Assembly: GCA_904394705.1 (NCBI GenBank)
Contig: CAJFNJ010000028.1
Coordinates: 62,001-126,000 of the forward strand
DNA: 64,000 bases
Direction: 5' to 3'
From: Avimicrobium caecorum
GTDB taxonomy: Bacteria > Bacillota > Clostridia > Oscillospirales > Ruminococcaceae
Positions 32,593 to 40,618 of this stretch are shown piece after piece. The notes under the pieces are model-generated. The model made no database searches. It was not told where the DNA came from and saw only the letters and a list, made by a program, of their open reading frames with translations. Made by a program: the position numbers and the translations under genes. Position 1 is the first letter of the stretch. Every line of letters begins with the position of its first letter.

Positions 32593-32970
32593 ATGAAGCG
32601 CTTTCTGTTCGTTGCACTGCTTTGCGTCATTGTGGCTCTTGCCGGCTGGCTGCTCTTTTCCTTCCCGTATCAGCGGCACTATGCAGAGCGGACTTTTGAG
32701 GCTTACACACAGCTGCAGGGAGTGGATCCTAATTCTTTCCTCTCTCTTACTTATCAGAAAGAGTATACACAAAATTCTTACTACATTGTTGTCCATTACA
32801 AAGAGGCACCAGGGTTGCGGTATCAGTACCAATACTTTTTCAAAAACAGATGGGGACATCACGCAATGATGCTCATCGTCTATGATGAGCAAAATTGCAG
32901 TATCACAGACCATTCGTCGCTGATATATCCCCCCCTCCCCTGGAAATTCGCACTCCAGCCCACAGAATAA
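32593..32970 (+). CDS. Small membrane-anchored protein, DUF3139-like
   Basis: A 125-residue protein with an N-terminal hydrophobic helix (FLFVALLCVIVALAGWLLF) and an extracytoplasmic domain rich in Tyr, Phe and Gln (SYYIVVHYKEAPGLRYQYQY). The layout and the strand-rich YYIVVHYKEAP segment resemble DUF3139 proteins of Firmicutes; this match is tentative. Base and codon use are more AT-rich than the flanking genes, hinting at transfer. It follows the 35-residue peptide by three bases and ends at a shared terminator. Confidence 0.65.
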   Translation: MKRFLFVALLCVIVALAGWLLFSFPYQRHYAERTFEAYTQLQGVDPNSFLSLTYQKEYTQNSYYIVVHYKEAPGLRYQYQYFFKNRWGHHAMMLIVYDEQNCSITDHSSLIYPPLPWKFALQPTE

Positions 32971-32979
32971 GTGCATAAT

Positions 32980-33026
32980 AAAAGGGCGTACCCCCTCTTT
33001 CATGGGGGCACGCCCTTTTTGTTTTG
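32980..33026. terminator. Bidirectional terminator
   Basis: AAAAGGGCGTACCCCC pairs with GGGGGCACGCCCTTTT (one mismatch), then TGTTTTG; it serves the small-protein operon (+) and clpE (-). Confidence 0.85.
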
Positions 33027-33042
33027 TTCTATCTCTCTTTCA

Positions 33043-35319
33043 TCAGGCATAGGTCAGGCGGATCTCATCACCTTCGGCAGTGACCTTCAGCATCGCTGGA
33101 GGATCACCGGCACGCTCCACCAGCAGCTCGGCGATGCGGTCCTCCACCTCCCGGCGGATGGTCCGCCGGATGGCACGGCCGCCGCTCCGGTCGCCGAAGG
33201 ACTTCTTGGCAATCAGACGGGCAGCGTCCTCATCATAGCCGAAGAGGATGCCCTTCTCCTGCATGGGACCCTTGATCTCGTCCAGCAGCAGGCCAGCGAT
33301 GCGGGTGTAGTCGTTCTCGTCCAGAGCCCGGAACACCACGATCTCATCCACACGCCCCAGGAACTCGGGACGAAGGAAGTCGCCCAGCGCCTTCATGACA
33401 CGGTTCTTCTCCGCCTCTTCCGCTGTGCGGTTGAAGCCCATGGCAGAGCTGCGCACATTGCTTCCGGCGTTGGAAGTCATCACAATGACGGTGTTCTCAA
33501 AGGACACCGTCCGCCCGTGGGAATCGGTGATCCGGCCCTCGTCCAGGATCTGAAGCAGAATGTTGAGCACATCGGGATGGGCCTTTTCGATCTCATCAAA
33601 CAGCACTACCGAATAGGGCTTGCGGCGCACCTTTTCGGTGAGCTGTCCGGCCTCGTCATAGCCCACATATCCGGGCGGCGAACCGACGATCTTGGAAACC
33701 GAATGCTTCTCCATATACTCGGACATATCCAGGCGGATCAGCGGGTCGGCGGCGTCAAACAGCTCGGAAGCCAGCACCTTGACCAGCTCGGTCTTGCCCA
33801 CACCGGTGGGTCCGACAAAGATGAAGGAGGCCGGACGCCGTCTGGGGCTGATCTGTACCCGGCTGCGGCGGATGGCTGCTGCCACCAGATCCACAGCCTC
33901 ATCCTGACCGATGACCTTCTTTTTCAGGGCATCTGCCAGGCCGGCAACCTTTGCCAGCTCAGTCTCCTTGATCTTGGAGGCCGGAATGCCGGTCCACAGC
34001 TCGATGACCTTGGCGACATGGTCCACAGTCACCTCCGCGGAGAGGGCTTCCTGCTCCACTGCCTCCGCCTGATCCTTGAGCCGCAGGCGTTCGCTGCGCA
34101 GTTCTGCCAGCTTTTCATAGTCCACATTCTCGGCCTGCTGCATCTCGGTTTCCCGCTGATCCAAGCGCTCCAGCTTACGGCTGAGCTCACTGTATTCGAT
34201 CAGCTTCTTGTTCTCCATATTGCAGCAGGAAGCGGCCTCATCCATCAGGTCGATGGCCTTGTCCGGCAGGTACCGGTCGGTGATATACCGCTCTGCCATC
34301 ACCACGCAGCGCCGCACGATCTCGTCGCTGATCTTCACATGATGGTAGTTCTCATAATACTGCTTGATGCCCTCCAGCACCTGCACCGAGTCCTCGATGG
34401 ACGGCTCATTGACCGTTACAGGCTGGAACCGGCGCTCCAGAGCCGCATCCTTTTCGATGTGGCTGCGGTACTCATCAAAGGTGGTGGCGCCGATGACCTG
34501 GATCTCGCCCCGGGACAGCGCCGGCTTGAGGATATTGGCGGCATTCATCGAGCCTTCCGCATCGCCGGCTCCCACCAGGTTGTGGATCTCATCAATGAAG
34601 AGGATCACATTGCCCGCCTTCTTGACATCTTCCACCAGGCCCTTGACCCGGCTTTCGAACTGGCCCCGGAACTGGGTGCCTGCCACCAGGGCAGTGAGAT
34701 CCAGCAGCCAGATCTCCTTATCCAGCAGGCTGGGCGGGACCTTGCCCTCCACCAGCCGCTGGGCAATGCCCTCGGCAATGGCGGTCTTGCCCACGCCGGG
34801 CTCACCGATCAGGCAGGGATTGTTCTTGGTACGGCGGTTGAGGATCTGCATCACCCGGTAGATCTCGCTGTCCCGTCCGATGATCCGGTCCACCTTGCCC
34901 TGCCGCACCTTGTCGTTAAGGTTCTCGCAGTAGCTGTCCAGATATTTCATCTTCCGGCGCTTTTTCTCCTGGGCCGGAGTACCCGGTTCATCCGAAGCCG
35001 GTTCCTCGGGTTCAGCCGGGAGATTTTCTTCCTCCTGCTGAAGCGGGCCGCCGAACATATTCATCATCGGGAACGGCATGGCGCCGCCCGGTTCGAATCC
35101 GTCCTCGTCCCCCATCATATCCATGATCTGATTGCTCATGGACTCAATATCCTCATCCGATATGCCCATGCGGTCGATCAGATCCTTGACCTGAGGGATT
35201 CCCAGTTCCTTGGCACACTGCAGGCACAGCCCCTCGTTGACCATCTGTCCGTTTTCCATACGGCTCATAAAGATCACCGCAGGCCGCTTGTGACAGCGGG
35301 TACACATAAAATTCTTCAT
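33043..35319 (-). CDS. clpE: ATP-dependent Clp protease ATPase subunit ClpE
   Basis: A Hsp100 unfoldase that feeds ClpP and helps remodel aggregates after heat stress. The 758-residue protein starts with a zinc finger (C6, C9, C32, C35) instead of the ClpC N-domain, which defines ClpE. Two AAA+ modules follow: Walker A GEPGVGKT and FIDEIH in the first, GPTGVGKT and VVLFDEIEKAHPD in the second. A UVR-like coiled middle (about 390-450) lies between them, and SGGRAIRR marks sensor 2. GGAGGAGGG precedes the ATG. The leader carries a stable hairpin and the upstream region a CIRCE-like repeat; no ctsR is nearby. Confidence 0.95.
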   Translation of the reverse strand: MKNFMCTRCHKRPAVIFMSRMENGQMVNEGLCLQCAKELGIPQVKDLIDRMGISDEDIESMSNQIMDMMGDEDGFEPGGAMPFPMMNMFGGPLQQEEENLPAEPEEPASDEPGTPAQEKKRRKMKYLDSYCENLNDKVRQGKVDRIIGRDSEIYRVMQILNRRTKNNPCLIGEPGVGKTAIAEGIAQRLVEGKVPPSLLDKEIWLLDLTALVAGTQFRGQFESRVKGLVEDVKKAGNVILFIDEIHNLVGAGDAEGSMNAANILKPALSRGEIQVIGATTFDEYRSHIEKDAALERRFQPVTVNEPSIEDSVQVLEGIKQYYENYHHVKISDEIVRRCVVMAERYITDRYLPDKAIDLMDEAASCCNMENKKLIEYSELSRKLERLDQRETEMQQAENVDYEKLAELRSERLRLKDQAEAVEQEALSAEVTVDHVAKVIELWTGIPASKIKETELAKVAGLADALKKKVIGQDEAVDLVAAAIRRSRVQISPRRRPASFIFVGPTGVGKTELVKVLASELFDAADPLIRLDMSEYMEKHSVSKIVGSPPGYVGYDEAGQLTEKVRRKPYSVVLFDEIEKAHPDVLNILLQILDEGRITDSHGRTVSFENTVIVMTSNAGSNVRSSAMGFNRTAEEAEKNRVMKALGDFLRPEFLGRVDEIVVFRALDENDYTRIAGLLLDEIKGPMQEKGILFGYDEDAARLIAKKSFGDRSGGRAIRRTIRREVEDRIAELLVERAGDPPAMLKVTAEGDEIRLTYA

Positions 35320-35367
35320 AGGCCCTCCTCCCGCAGCCCGGAAGCCGCGTTATTTTTATATAGCAAA

Positions 35368-35400
35368 GACCTGTCGTTCACCGGAGGGTGAAAACAGGTC
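35368..35400 (-). promoter_or_regulatory. Leader hairpin of clpE with anti-Shine-Dalgarno loop
   Basis: On the minus strand GACCTGT pairs with ACAGGTC and TTCACC with GGTGAA, closing a CTCC loop. The top of the hairpin reads CCCTCC, complementary to GGAGGG in the clpE ribosome binding site about 40 bases downstream. A role in translational control is inferred. Confidence 0.45.
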
Positions 35401-35424
35401 CGGAACATTCCTGCTCACAATGGT

Positions 35425-35430
35425 ATTATA
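35425..35430 (-). promoter_or_regulatory. -10 of clpE promoter
   Basis: TATAAT on the minus strand, giving a leader of about 100 bases. No good -35 is at 16-18 bp. TTGTCA direct repeats and an ACAATT/AATTGT palindrome lie 20-50 bp upstream, as expected for a regulated promoter. Confidence 0.6.
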
Positions 35431-35483
35431 GCGATGGGATATGAACAGAAAATGACAATTCTGACAAAAACAATTAAATTGTT

Positions 35484-35508
35484 GTCACACTCATGCCGAG
35501 AGTGCTAA
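35484..35508 (-). promoter_or_regulatory. CIRCE-like imperfect inverted repeat
   Basis: On the minus strand TTAGCACTC, a perfect left half of the HrcA operator CIRCE, is followed after seven bases by GAGTGTGAC. The classical element has a nine-base spacer and GAGTGCTAA, so only one half matches fully. It lies about 55-80 bp upstream of the clpE -10. Confidence 0.3.
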
Positions 35509-35510
35509 TC

Positions 35511-36071
35511 TCAGCCCTGTCCAAGCGGTTCCGAGTCGTTCTGTGACTGCCACTGCCGGACAAATACCGGGATATAGAGCGCGAAACAGCCAATGGTAAA
35601 GAGACTCATACCCCACCAGAGTCCCAGACGCAGCAGGGACACCGGGCGGGTATCCAGTACAGAGATCACCGACACCACATAAAAGACCAGCGTATAGAGC
35701 TTCCCGAACCAATGGGACGCCTCGATCTCATGGTTGCGGCGCAGGATCAGCACACTGGCGGCAGCCATCAGCAGTTCCTTGGCAATGAACAGGCTGTACA
35801 GCGGCCAGAATCCCGGATACCGGGCCCACATGCAGACAAACACCCCGAACAGGGTGAGTTTGTCAGCTGCCGGGTCCAGGATCTTGCCCAGCTTGCTGGT
35901 CATGTGGAACCGCCGGGCAATCCAGCCGTCCAGCAGGTCCGAGACGGCGGACACCACCAGCAGCACAGCCGCCAGTGTGAAGTCCTCCGGCAGGCTGGCA
36001 GTGAGGAACACCCAGGCAAAGCAGGGCACCAGAAAAATACGGAACAGCGAAATACAGTTTGGGATAGTCAC
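35511..36071 (-). CDS. pgsA: CDP-diacylglycerol--glycerol-3-phosphate 3-phosphatidyltransferase
   Basis: PgsA makes phosphatidylglycerol phosphate at the cytoplasmic membrane. The 186-residue protein has about five membrane helices and the CDP-alcohol phosphotransferase signature D-DG-AR-G-D-D in SDLLDGWIARR and GKILDPAADK. The N-terminus IPNCISLFRIFLVP is typical. Start is GTG at 36071, seven bases after AAGGAG. It has its own promoter; cvpA lies upstream. PgsA versus another CDP-alcohol transferase is decided by the N-terminal motif and length, so some doubt remains. Confidence 0.88.
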   Translation of the reverse strand: MTIPNCISLFRIFLVPCFAWVFLTASLPEDFTLAAVLLVVSAVSDLLDGWIARRFHMTSKLGKILDPAADKLTLFGVFVCMWARYPGFWPLYSLFIAKELLMAAASVLILRRNHEIEASHWFGKLYTLVFYVVSVISVLDTRPVSLLRLGLWWGMSLFTIGCFALYIPVFVRQWQSQNDSEPLGQG

Positions 36072-36175
36072 AGAATGGCTCCTTTCCAGATCAAAGTGGC
36101 TGCCATCGACCGTGCCGCCCCCCTGCGACCCGCTCTTCTGCCGCTTGTGGAAGCGGCTCTGTTCAGCTTGTTTTC

Positions 36176-36205
36176 AGTATACCATATTATGCCATGAAAT
36201 ACCAA
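36176..36205 (-). promoter_or_regulatory. Promoter of pgsA
   Basis: TTGGTA (36200-36205) and TATACT (36176-36181), minus strand, 18 bp apart. The leader contains a GCCGCTT/AAGCGGC hairpin near 36137-36156. Confidence 0.6.
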
Positions 36206-36222
36206 TAAAATGGTATAATTGC

Positions 36223-36936
36223 TTAACCCACATTCAGGAAGTGGGAAAGCGGATTGTTGTCATAGAAAATTTCGGTGAGGAAGCTCTCCTGTACCGCAGC
36301 AGGTGTCAACACACCCGACGGAGTACCGAAGGTGAAGTAGAACTGCAGCACCAGGGTGAGGATAAACAGGATCGCCGCTGCCTTGACCAGTCCGAACACA
36401 CCGCCCAGAGCCCGGTTGATGCCGCCCACCAGCGGAATGGAGTTGAAGGCACCGAACGCAATGGCGACAATGTGCAGAACCATCAGCCCCAGGGCGAACA
36501 GGATCAGGAAGCTCACCAGCTGGATGGCCGAAGTAATCAGCGGGCGCACAATGGAGTCGGTGACTGTCTGGGCCAGCTCCGCGGCCTGCGCCGAAGTCAC
36601 TGCGGAGAGATCCACACCGCCCATCAGGAATTCCGCCGCCGAACGGATGGCCTCAGGCATGGAGGCCAGGGTCTGTTCCAGAGAGCCAGCAAAGGCCTCG
36701 GGCGAACCGGCTTCCAGGATGGCGTTGGTGACCGCCTCGGTGATGCGGCCCGCAAAGAACATATCATAGATGGTACCGGAGATGGCATAGCTGATCATCA
36801 CAGCCAGTACAGCGGCTGCCAGCCAGGAAAGGCATTCGATCAGCATACGCATCAGGCCGTTGTGATAGCCCCGGCGTATCTGCCAGATTACAATCAATAC
36901 CACAGCCAGGTCCATCAGGATAGAAGCAATATTCAT
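36223..36936 (-). CDS. CvpA-family membrane protein
   Basis: A 237-residue integral membrane protein with four or five helices: VVLIVIWQIRRGYHNGL near the N-terminus, LSWLAAAVLAVMISYAIS, and two after residue 150. A soluble insert (about 65-140) separates the pairs. The N-terminal RRGYHNGLMRM and SIPLVGGINRALGGVFGLVKA segments are the CvpA (colicin V production) signature. Its role is unclear; homologues affect envelope integrity. Start is the ATG at 36936 after GGAGG; longer readings to 36954 lack a site. It follows the DUF5711 gene by 45 bp at the end of the long ruvC-to-cvpA run. Confidence 0.85.
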   Translation of the reverse strand: MNIASILMDLAVVLIVIWQIRRGYHNGLMRMLIECLSWLAAAVLAVMISYAISGTIYDMFFAGRITEAVTNAILEAGSPEAFAGSLEQTLASMPEAIRSAAEFLMGGVDLSAVTSAQAAELAQTVTDSIVRPLITSAIQLVSFLILFALGLMVLHIVAIAFGAFNSIPLVGGINRALGGVFGLVKAAAILFILTLVLQFYFTFGTPSGVLTPAAVQESFLTEIFYDNNPLSHFLNVG

Positions 36937-36981
36937 GGACACCTCCAGATTCAATAGAGTTTGCAGCGGAAGAGAAGCTGG

Positions 36982-38187
36982 TTATTCCTCCTCTTTTTGC
37001 TGCTGGTGACTGAGTTTTTCCAGACTGCTGCCGGTGAGATAGTATACATCATCGCCGATGAGTTCCAGCGAACTGGCGTCCGGCGTATCGTAAACTGCCT
37101 CCGGCTGCATCTGCGCGTCATAGACATGCAGTTCATTGTCGGTGAGGACATAGGTGTGTCCCGAATCGGAACGCACATCGATGAAATGATCGGTACAGGC
37201 TGCGTACCGCGGTTCGGCAAAGCCCGGGGTCAGACGCACCACATTCAGGCTGCGCTCCTCCACATAGTTGCCGGTAACCAGGGTGAAGATCCCCTCGTCA
37301 AAGTGGTAATACCACAGGCCCTGGGCATTGAAATCATAGGTATTCAGCACCGTTGCCGCCGAAAGGGAGATCTCATAGAACTTTTTATCGGTGAGGACAT
37401 AGAGGTTCTGATCCCCGCCCGATACCGCCATATCCACAATGATCTCTCCGGTGAAGTCCAGCCGGCGGGTCTCCTGCTTCCGGGTCAGGTCCAGCAGATT
37501 GACGCTGCTCACCAGCTGTCCGTCCTGGGCTTCCAGGGTGGCGGCAGCCAGCACCTTGCCCGAGGCAGGCAGACAGAGATCCAGCACATACCCCTCCGCT
37601 GAGTACCACTCATAGATGGAGGCGAACTTGTCATTGTAGACGGTCACCTGGGAAGTATGGGTATCCGACCGGGTTGCCACTGCCAGACTGCCGGAACTGC
37701 TGAGTTCCGCACAGTAGATGGACTTGGCATAGCTCTGGGAAAAGAGCTCCTTCTCCCCGCTGTACACCTTCAGATCATTGCCGCCCCGGTCATAGAGCAG
37801 CGTTTTGGAGCGGTAGCAGGTGCCGTCCACATTGTAGAGATTGTGACGGATCTCCCGCACCTTCCGTCCATTGGGGTTATAGTACAGCACCCGGTTCTGT
37901 CCGATGACCGCCAGATCCCCTCCGGCATTCTGCAGGCTCACCACATCCGACCCGGTGACCTCCACCGGGAAGCCGTCGCCGGGCAGGTACATCGCCAGGA
38001 AACTGTTGATGTCCTCGATGTAGGTTCCGCTGAAAAAGCCCTGGACGCCGCTGACAACCAGCCAGGCACCCAGCAGGATGCCCAGGAAGATCCCCAGACG
38101 CTTCCAGGCGCGCCGGCGGCTGCGCTCCTTCCGGAGCTGCCGCAGATCGGTGATATTTTCAGCTCTGTTGTCCTTCGATCGGCTCAT
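36982..38187 (-). CDS. DUF5711-type membrane-anchored beta-propeller protein
   Basis: A 401-residue protein with a basic cytosolic head, one membrane helix (about 30-50, LGIFLGILLGAWLVVSGVQG) and a large extracytoplasmic domain built of repeated strands such as GGDLAVIGQNRVLYYNPNG and SSGSLAVATRSDTHT, consistent with a WD/PQQ-like propeller. The head-TM-propeller layout matches the clostridial DUF5711 family. No catalytic motif. Start is the ATG at 38187 after AAGGTG; it overlaps truA by 29 bases. Its pairing with cvpA suggests an envelope role, which is inference. Confidence 0.75.
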   Translation of the reverse strand: MSRSKDNRAENITDLRQLRKERSRRRAWKRLGIFLGILLGAWLVVSGVQGFFSGTYIEDINSFLAMYLPGDGFPVEVTGSDVVSLQNAGGDLAVIGQNRVLYYNPNGRKVREIRHNLYNVDGTCYRSKTLLYDRGGNDLKVYSGEKELFSQSYAKSIYCAELSSSGSLAVATRSDTHTSQVTVYNDKFASIYEWYSAEGYVLDLCLPASGKVLAAATLEAQDGQLVSSVNLLDLTRKQETRRLDFTGEIIVDMAVSGGDQNLYVLTDKKFYEISLSAATVLNTYDFNAQGLWYYHFDEGIFTLVTGNYVEERSLNVVRLTPGFAEPRYAACTDHFIDVRSDSGHTYVLTDNELHVYDAQMQPEAVYDTPDASSLELIGDDVYYLTGSSLEKLSHQQQKEEE

Positions 38188-38926
38188 AGTACACCTTATC
38201 CAGATACAACCCGCAGGGCGGAACCCTTCCGCCGGCTCGGGCACGGTTTTTGCTCAGAACAATGGCCCGGATCGCTTCGGGCGTACAGGGGATCTTCCCC
38301 ATGCCTGCTGCCAGCAGCGTTCCCACCATGATGCGCACCATGTTGTACAGGAACCCGCTGCCGGTCACAGAAAATTCCACCATCTCCCCATCCCGACGGA
38401 CAGTGAATTCATAGATGGTGCGCACTGTGTCCTCCACACTGCCCCCAGGACTGCAGAACGCCTGATAGTCATAGGTTCCGATGAACCCCTGGGCAGCGGC
38501 ATTCAGCGCCTCGGCATCAATGGGGTACTTGTAGTATACCCACACCTGATCCTGTTCAAAGGGGCTGCGGATCTCACTGTTGCGGATCTTGTAGATATAC
38601 CGCTTGCCGGTACAGCTGTACCGGGCATGGAACTCCTCGTCCACTTCCTCACAGCGCAGCGCCGCCATATCCGGCGGGAGATCGTTGTTGAGTGCCCGCA
38701 CCAGCCCTTCACAGGGAATACGGCAGTTGGTCTTGAACGACACAGCAAAGTCGTTGGCATGAACGCCGGTATCTGTCCGGGAGCAGCCCTTGAGCTGCAC
38801 CTTCTCAGCCAGGATCTTTTCCAGCACCGGCTGGAAGGTCCCCGCTACCGAAACGGCGTTCTGCTGCACCTGGTACCCATGGTACCGGGAACCGTTATAG
38901 GCGATATGCAGCAGCAGATTTCTCAT
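38159..38926 (-). CDS. truA: tRNA pseudouridine synthase A
   Basis: TruA isomerises uridines 38-40 in tRNA anticodon arms. The 255-residue protein carries the catalytic D52 in GCSRTDTGVHA, the N-terminal IAYNGSRYHGYQVQ, the RYIYKI strand and the late GSGFLYNMVRIMVGTLL motif. It follows ecfT by 13 bases in the ecfA1-ecfA2-ecfT-truA block conserved across Firmicutes. Confidence 0.97.
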   Translation of the reverse strand: MRNLLLHIAYNGSRYHGYQVQQNAVSVAGTFQPVLEKILAEKVQLKGCSRTDTGVHANDFAVSFKTNCRIPCEGLVRALNNDLPPDMAALRCEEVDEEFHARYSCTGKRYIYKIRNSEIRSPFEQDQVWVYYKYPIDAEALNAAAQGFIGTYDYQAFCSPGGSVEDTVRTIYEFTVRRDGEMVEFSVTGSGFLYNMVRIMVGTLLAAGMGKIPCTPEAIRAIVLSKNRARAGGRVPPCGLYLDKVYYEPIEGQQS

Positions 38927-38939
38927 GGTGCCTCCTCTT

Positions 38940-39752
38940 TTAGTAAATGGACGGGAAATAGGCGTTCACTGCTACCACTGCCGCCAGTACCAGCAGCGAT
39001 ACGGCAAAGCCCGCATAGTCCACACCCTGGTATTTGAGCTGGCGCATCCGGGTGCGTCCGGCTCCGCCATGATAGCAGCGGCACTCCATTGCCAGCGCCA
39101 GTTCATCGGCCCGGCGGAAGGAGGACACAAACAGCGGCACCATGATCGGCACCAGGCTCTTGGCCTTGTCCATGAGCCCGCCGCTTTCAAAGTCGGCGCC
39201 CCGGGCCTTCTGGGCCGACATGATCTTGTCGGTCTCTTCAATGAGGGTGGGAATGAACCGCAGTGCGATGGTCATCATCATCGAGATCTCATGCACCGGC
39301 ACATGGAGCTTGTTGAGGGGCTCCATCAGCCGTTCCAGACCGTCGGTGAGGACGATGGGTGAAGTGGTATAGGTCAGCAGGGTGGTGCCGGCGATGAGAC
39401 AGATGATGCGTACCGCCATGACAATGGCATAGAACACACCCTGATCGGTGATGCGGATAAAGCCGAACTGGAACAGGACATTGCCGTCCACAAAGAGCAT
39501 ATTCAGCACACCGGTAAAGACAATGAGCATAATCACCGGCTTGATGCTCTTGAGCATCATTTTGATGGGAATGCCGGAGATCTTGTAGCAGCAGAGGATA
39601 AACAGGGCGGAAACCGCCATAGCCTGCAGGTTGCCTGCCAGGAACAGTTCCACAATATAGATCGCCATGAAGATGATCTTACCCCGGGGGTCCATCCGGT
39701 GGATGGGGCTGGTCCCCGGGAAGTACTGCCCGATGGTGATGTCTTTAAGCAT
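38940..39752 (-). CDS. ecfT: ECF transporter transmembrane component EcfT
   Basis: EcfT couples the EcfA1-EcfA2 ATPases to interchangeable vitamin- or metal-binding S components in group II ECF importers. The 270-residue protein has five or six membrane helices and the cytoplasmic coupling segments with short Ala-Arg-Gly-type motifs: KARGADFESGG and AMECRCYHGG, the latter with an altered second motif. Its start overlaps ecfA2 by eight bases. No S component gene is present in the window, as expected for a shared energizing module. Confidence 0.94.
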   Translation of the reverse strand: MLKDITIGQYFPGTSPIHRMDPRGKIIFMAIYIVELFLAGNLQAMAVSALFILCCYKISGIPIKMMLKSIKPVIMLIVFTGVLNMLFVDGNVLFQFGFIRITDQGVFYAIVMAVRIICLIAGTTLLTYTTSPIVLTDGLERLMEPLNKLHVPVHEISMMMTIALRFIPTLIEETDKIMSAQKARGADFESGGLMDKAKSLVPIMVPLFVSSFRRADELALAMECRCYHGGAGRTRMRQLKYQGVDYAGFAVSLLVLAAVVAVNAYFPSIY

Positions 39753-40614
39753 GGAGATTTTCCCCCTTTCGGATCAGTTCCCGGATCTGGGCCACAGCGT
39801 CCTCCACCCGGAACACATTGGGATTGACCGGATAGCCCTTCTCCGCCAGACGGGTGAAGATCCGGGCCACCTGCGGCACCGAAAGTCCCATCTCAGCGAT
39901 CTCCTTCTGGTGGGAGAACACCTTCTCCACATCGTCGTACATATAAAGGGAACCGTCGTTCATCACCAGTGCCTTGCCCGCATAGTTGGCGATGTCCTCC
40001 ATACTGTGAGATACCAGCAGAATGGTGCTGCCGGTCTCCCGGTGATATTCCCGGATCTGGCCCAGGATCAGTTCCCGGCCCATGGGGTCCAGACCAGCGG
40101 TGGGCTCGTCCAGCACCAGCACCTCCGGACGCATCGCCATCACACCGGCGATGGCAACCCGGCGCTTCTGACCGCCGGACAGCTCAAAGGGGGATTTCTC
40201 CAGGTCAGCGGGGTCGATGCCCACCATGGCGGTGGCATGACGGACCCGCTCGTCCACTTCCTGCTCCGACAGCCCCATATTGGTGGGACCAAAGGCCACA
40301 TCCTTATAGATGGTCTCCTCAAAGAGCTGGTACTCAGGGTACTGGAATACCAGGCCCACCTTGAAGCGGAACTTCCGCACCTGCTTGGGATCGGCCCACA
40401 TATCCTCCCCGTCAATATACACCTTGCCGGAGGTGGGCTGCAGCAGGGCGTTGAGATGCTGCACCAGAGTACTCTTGCCCGAGCCGGTGTGTCCGATCAC
40501 ACCCACGAACTCGCCCTTTTCGATCTCCACATTCACATCATTGACAGCGACTTTCTCAAAGGGAGTGCCCTTGGAGTAGACATAGCTGACATGGTCCAGT
40601 TTGATCACACTCAT
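39745..40614 (-). CDS. ecfA2: ECF transporter ATPase EcfA2
   Basis: A 289-residue ABC ATPase of the ECF module. It has Walker A GHTGSGKSTLVQHLN, Q-loop GLVFQYPEYQLFEET, signature ELSGGQKRRVAIAGV, Walker B VLVLDEPTAGLDP and the H-loop SHSM. The QYPEYQLFE form of the Q-loop region marks the A2 paralogue. The start is the ATG at 40614, after AGGAGG; a longer reading to 40851 would lie inside ecfA1. Only four bases separate it from ecfA1. Confidence 0.96.
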   Translation of the reverse strand: MSVIKLDHVSYVYSKGTPFEKVAVNDVNVEIEKGEFVGVIGHTGSGKSTLVQHLNALLQPTSGKVYIDGEDMWADPKQVRKFRFKVGLVFQYPEYQLFEETIYKDVAFGPTNMGLSEQEVDERVRHATAMVGIDPADLEKSPFELSGGQKRRVAIAGVMAMRPEVLVLDEPTAGLDPMGRELILGQIREYHRETGSTILLVSHSMEDIANYAGKALVMNDGSLYMYDDVEKVFSHQKEIAEMGLSVPQVARIFTRLAEKGYPVNPNVFRVEDAVAQIRELIRKGENLHA

Positions 40615-40618
40615 TGTA

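Noticed and set aside
35090..35100. GGTTCGAATCC, a tRNA T-loop-like motif
   Set aside because: It lies in the clpE reading frame (DGFEPGG region) with no acceptor, D-arm or anticodon stem around it.
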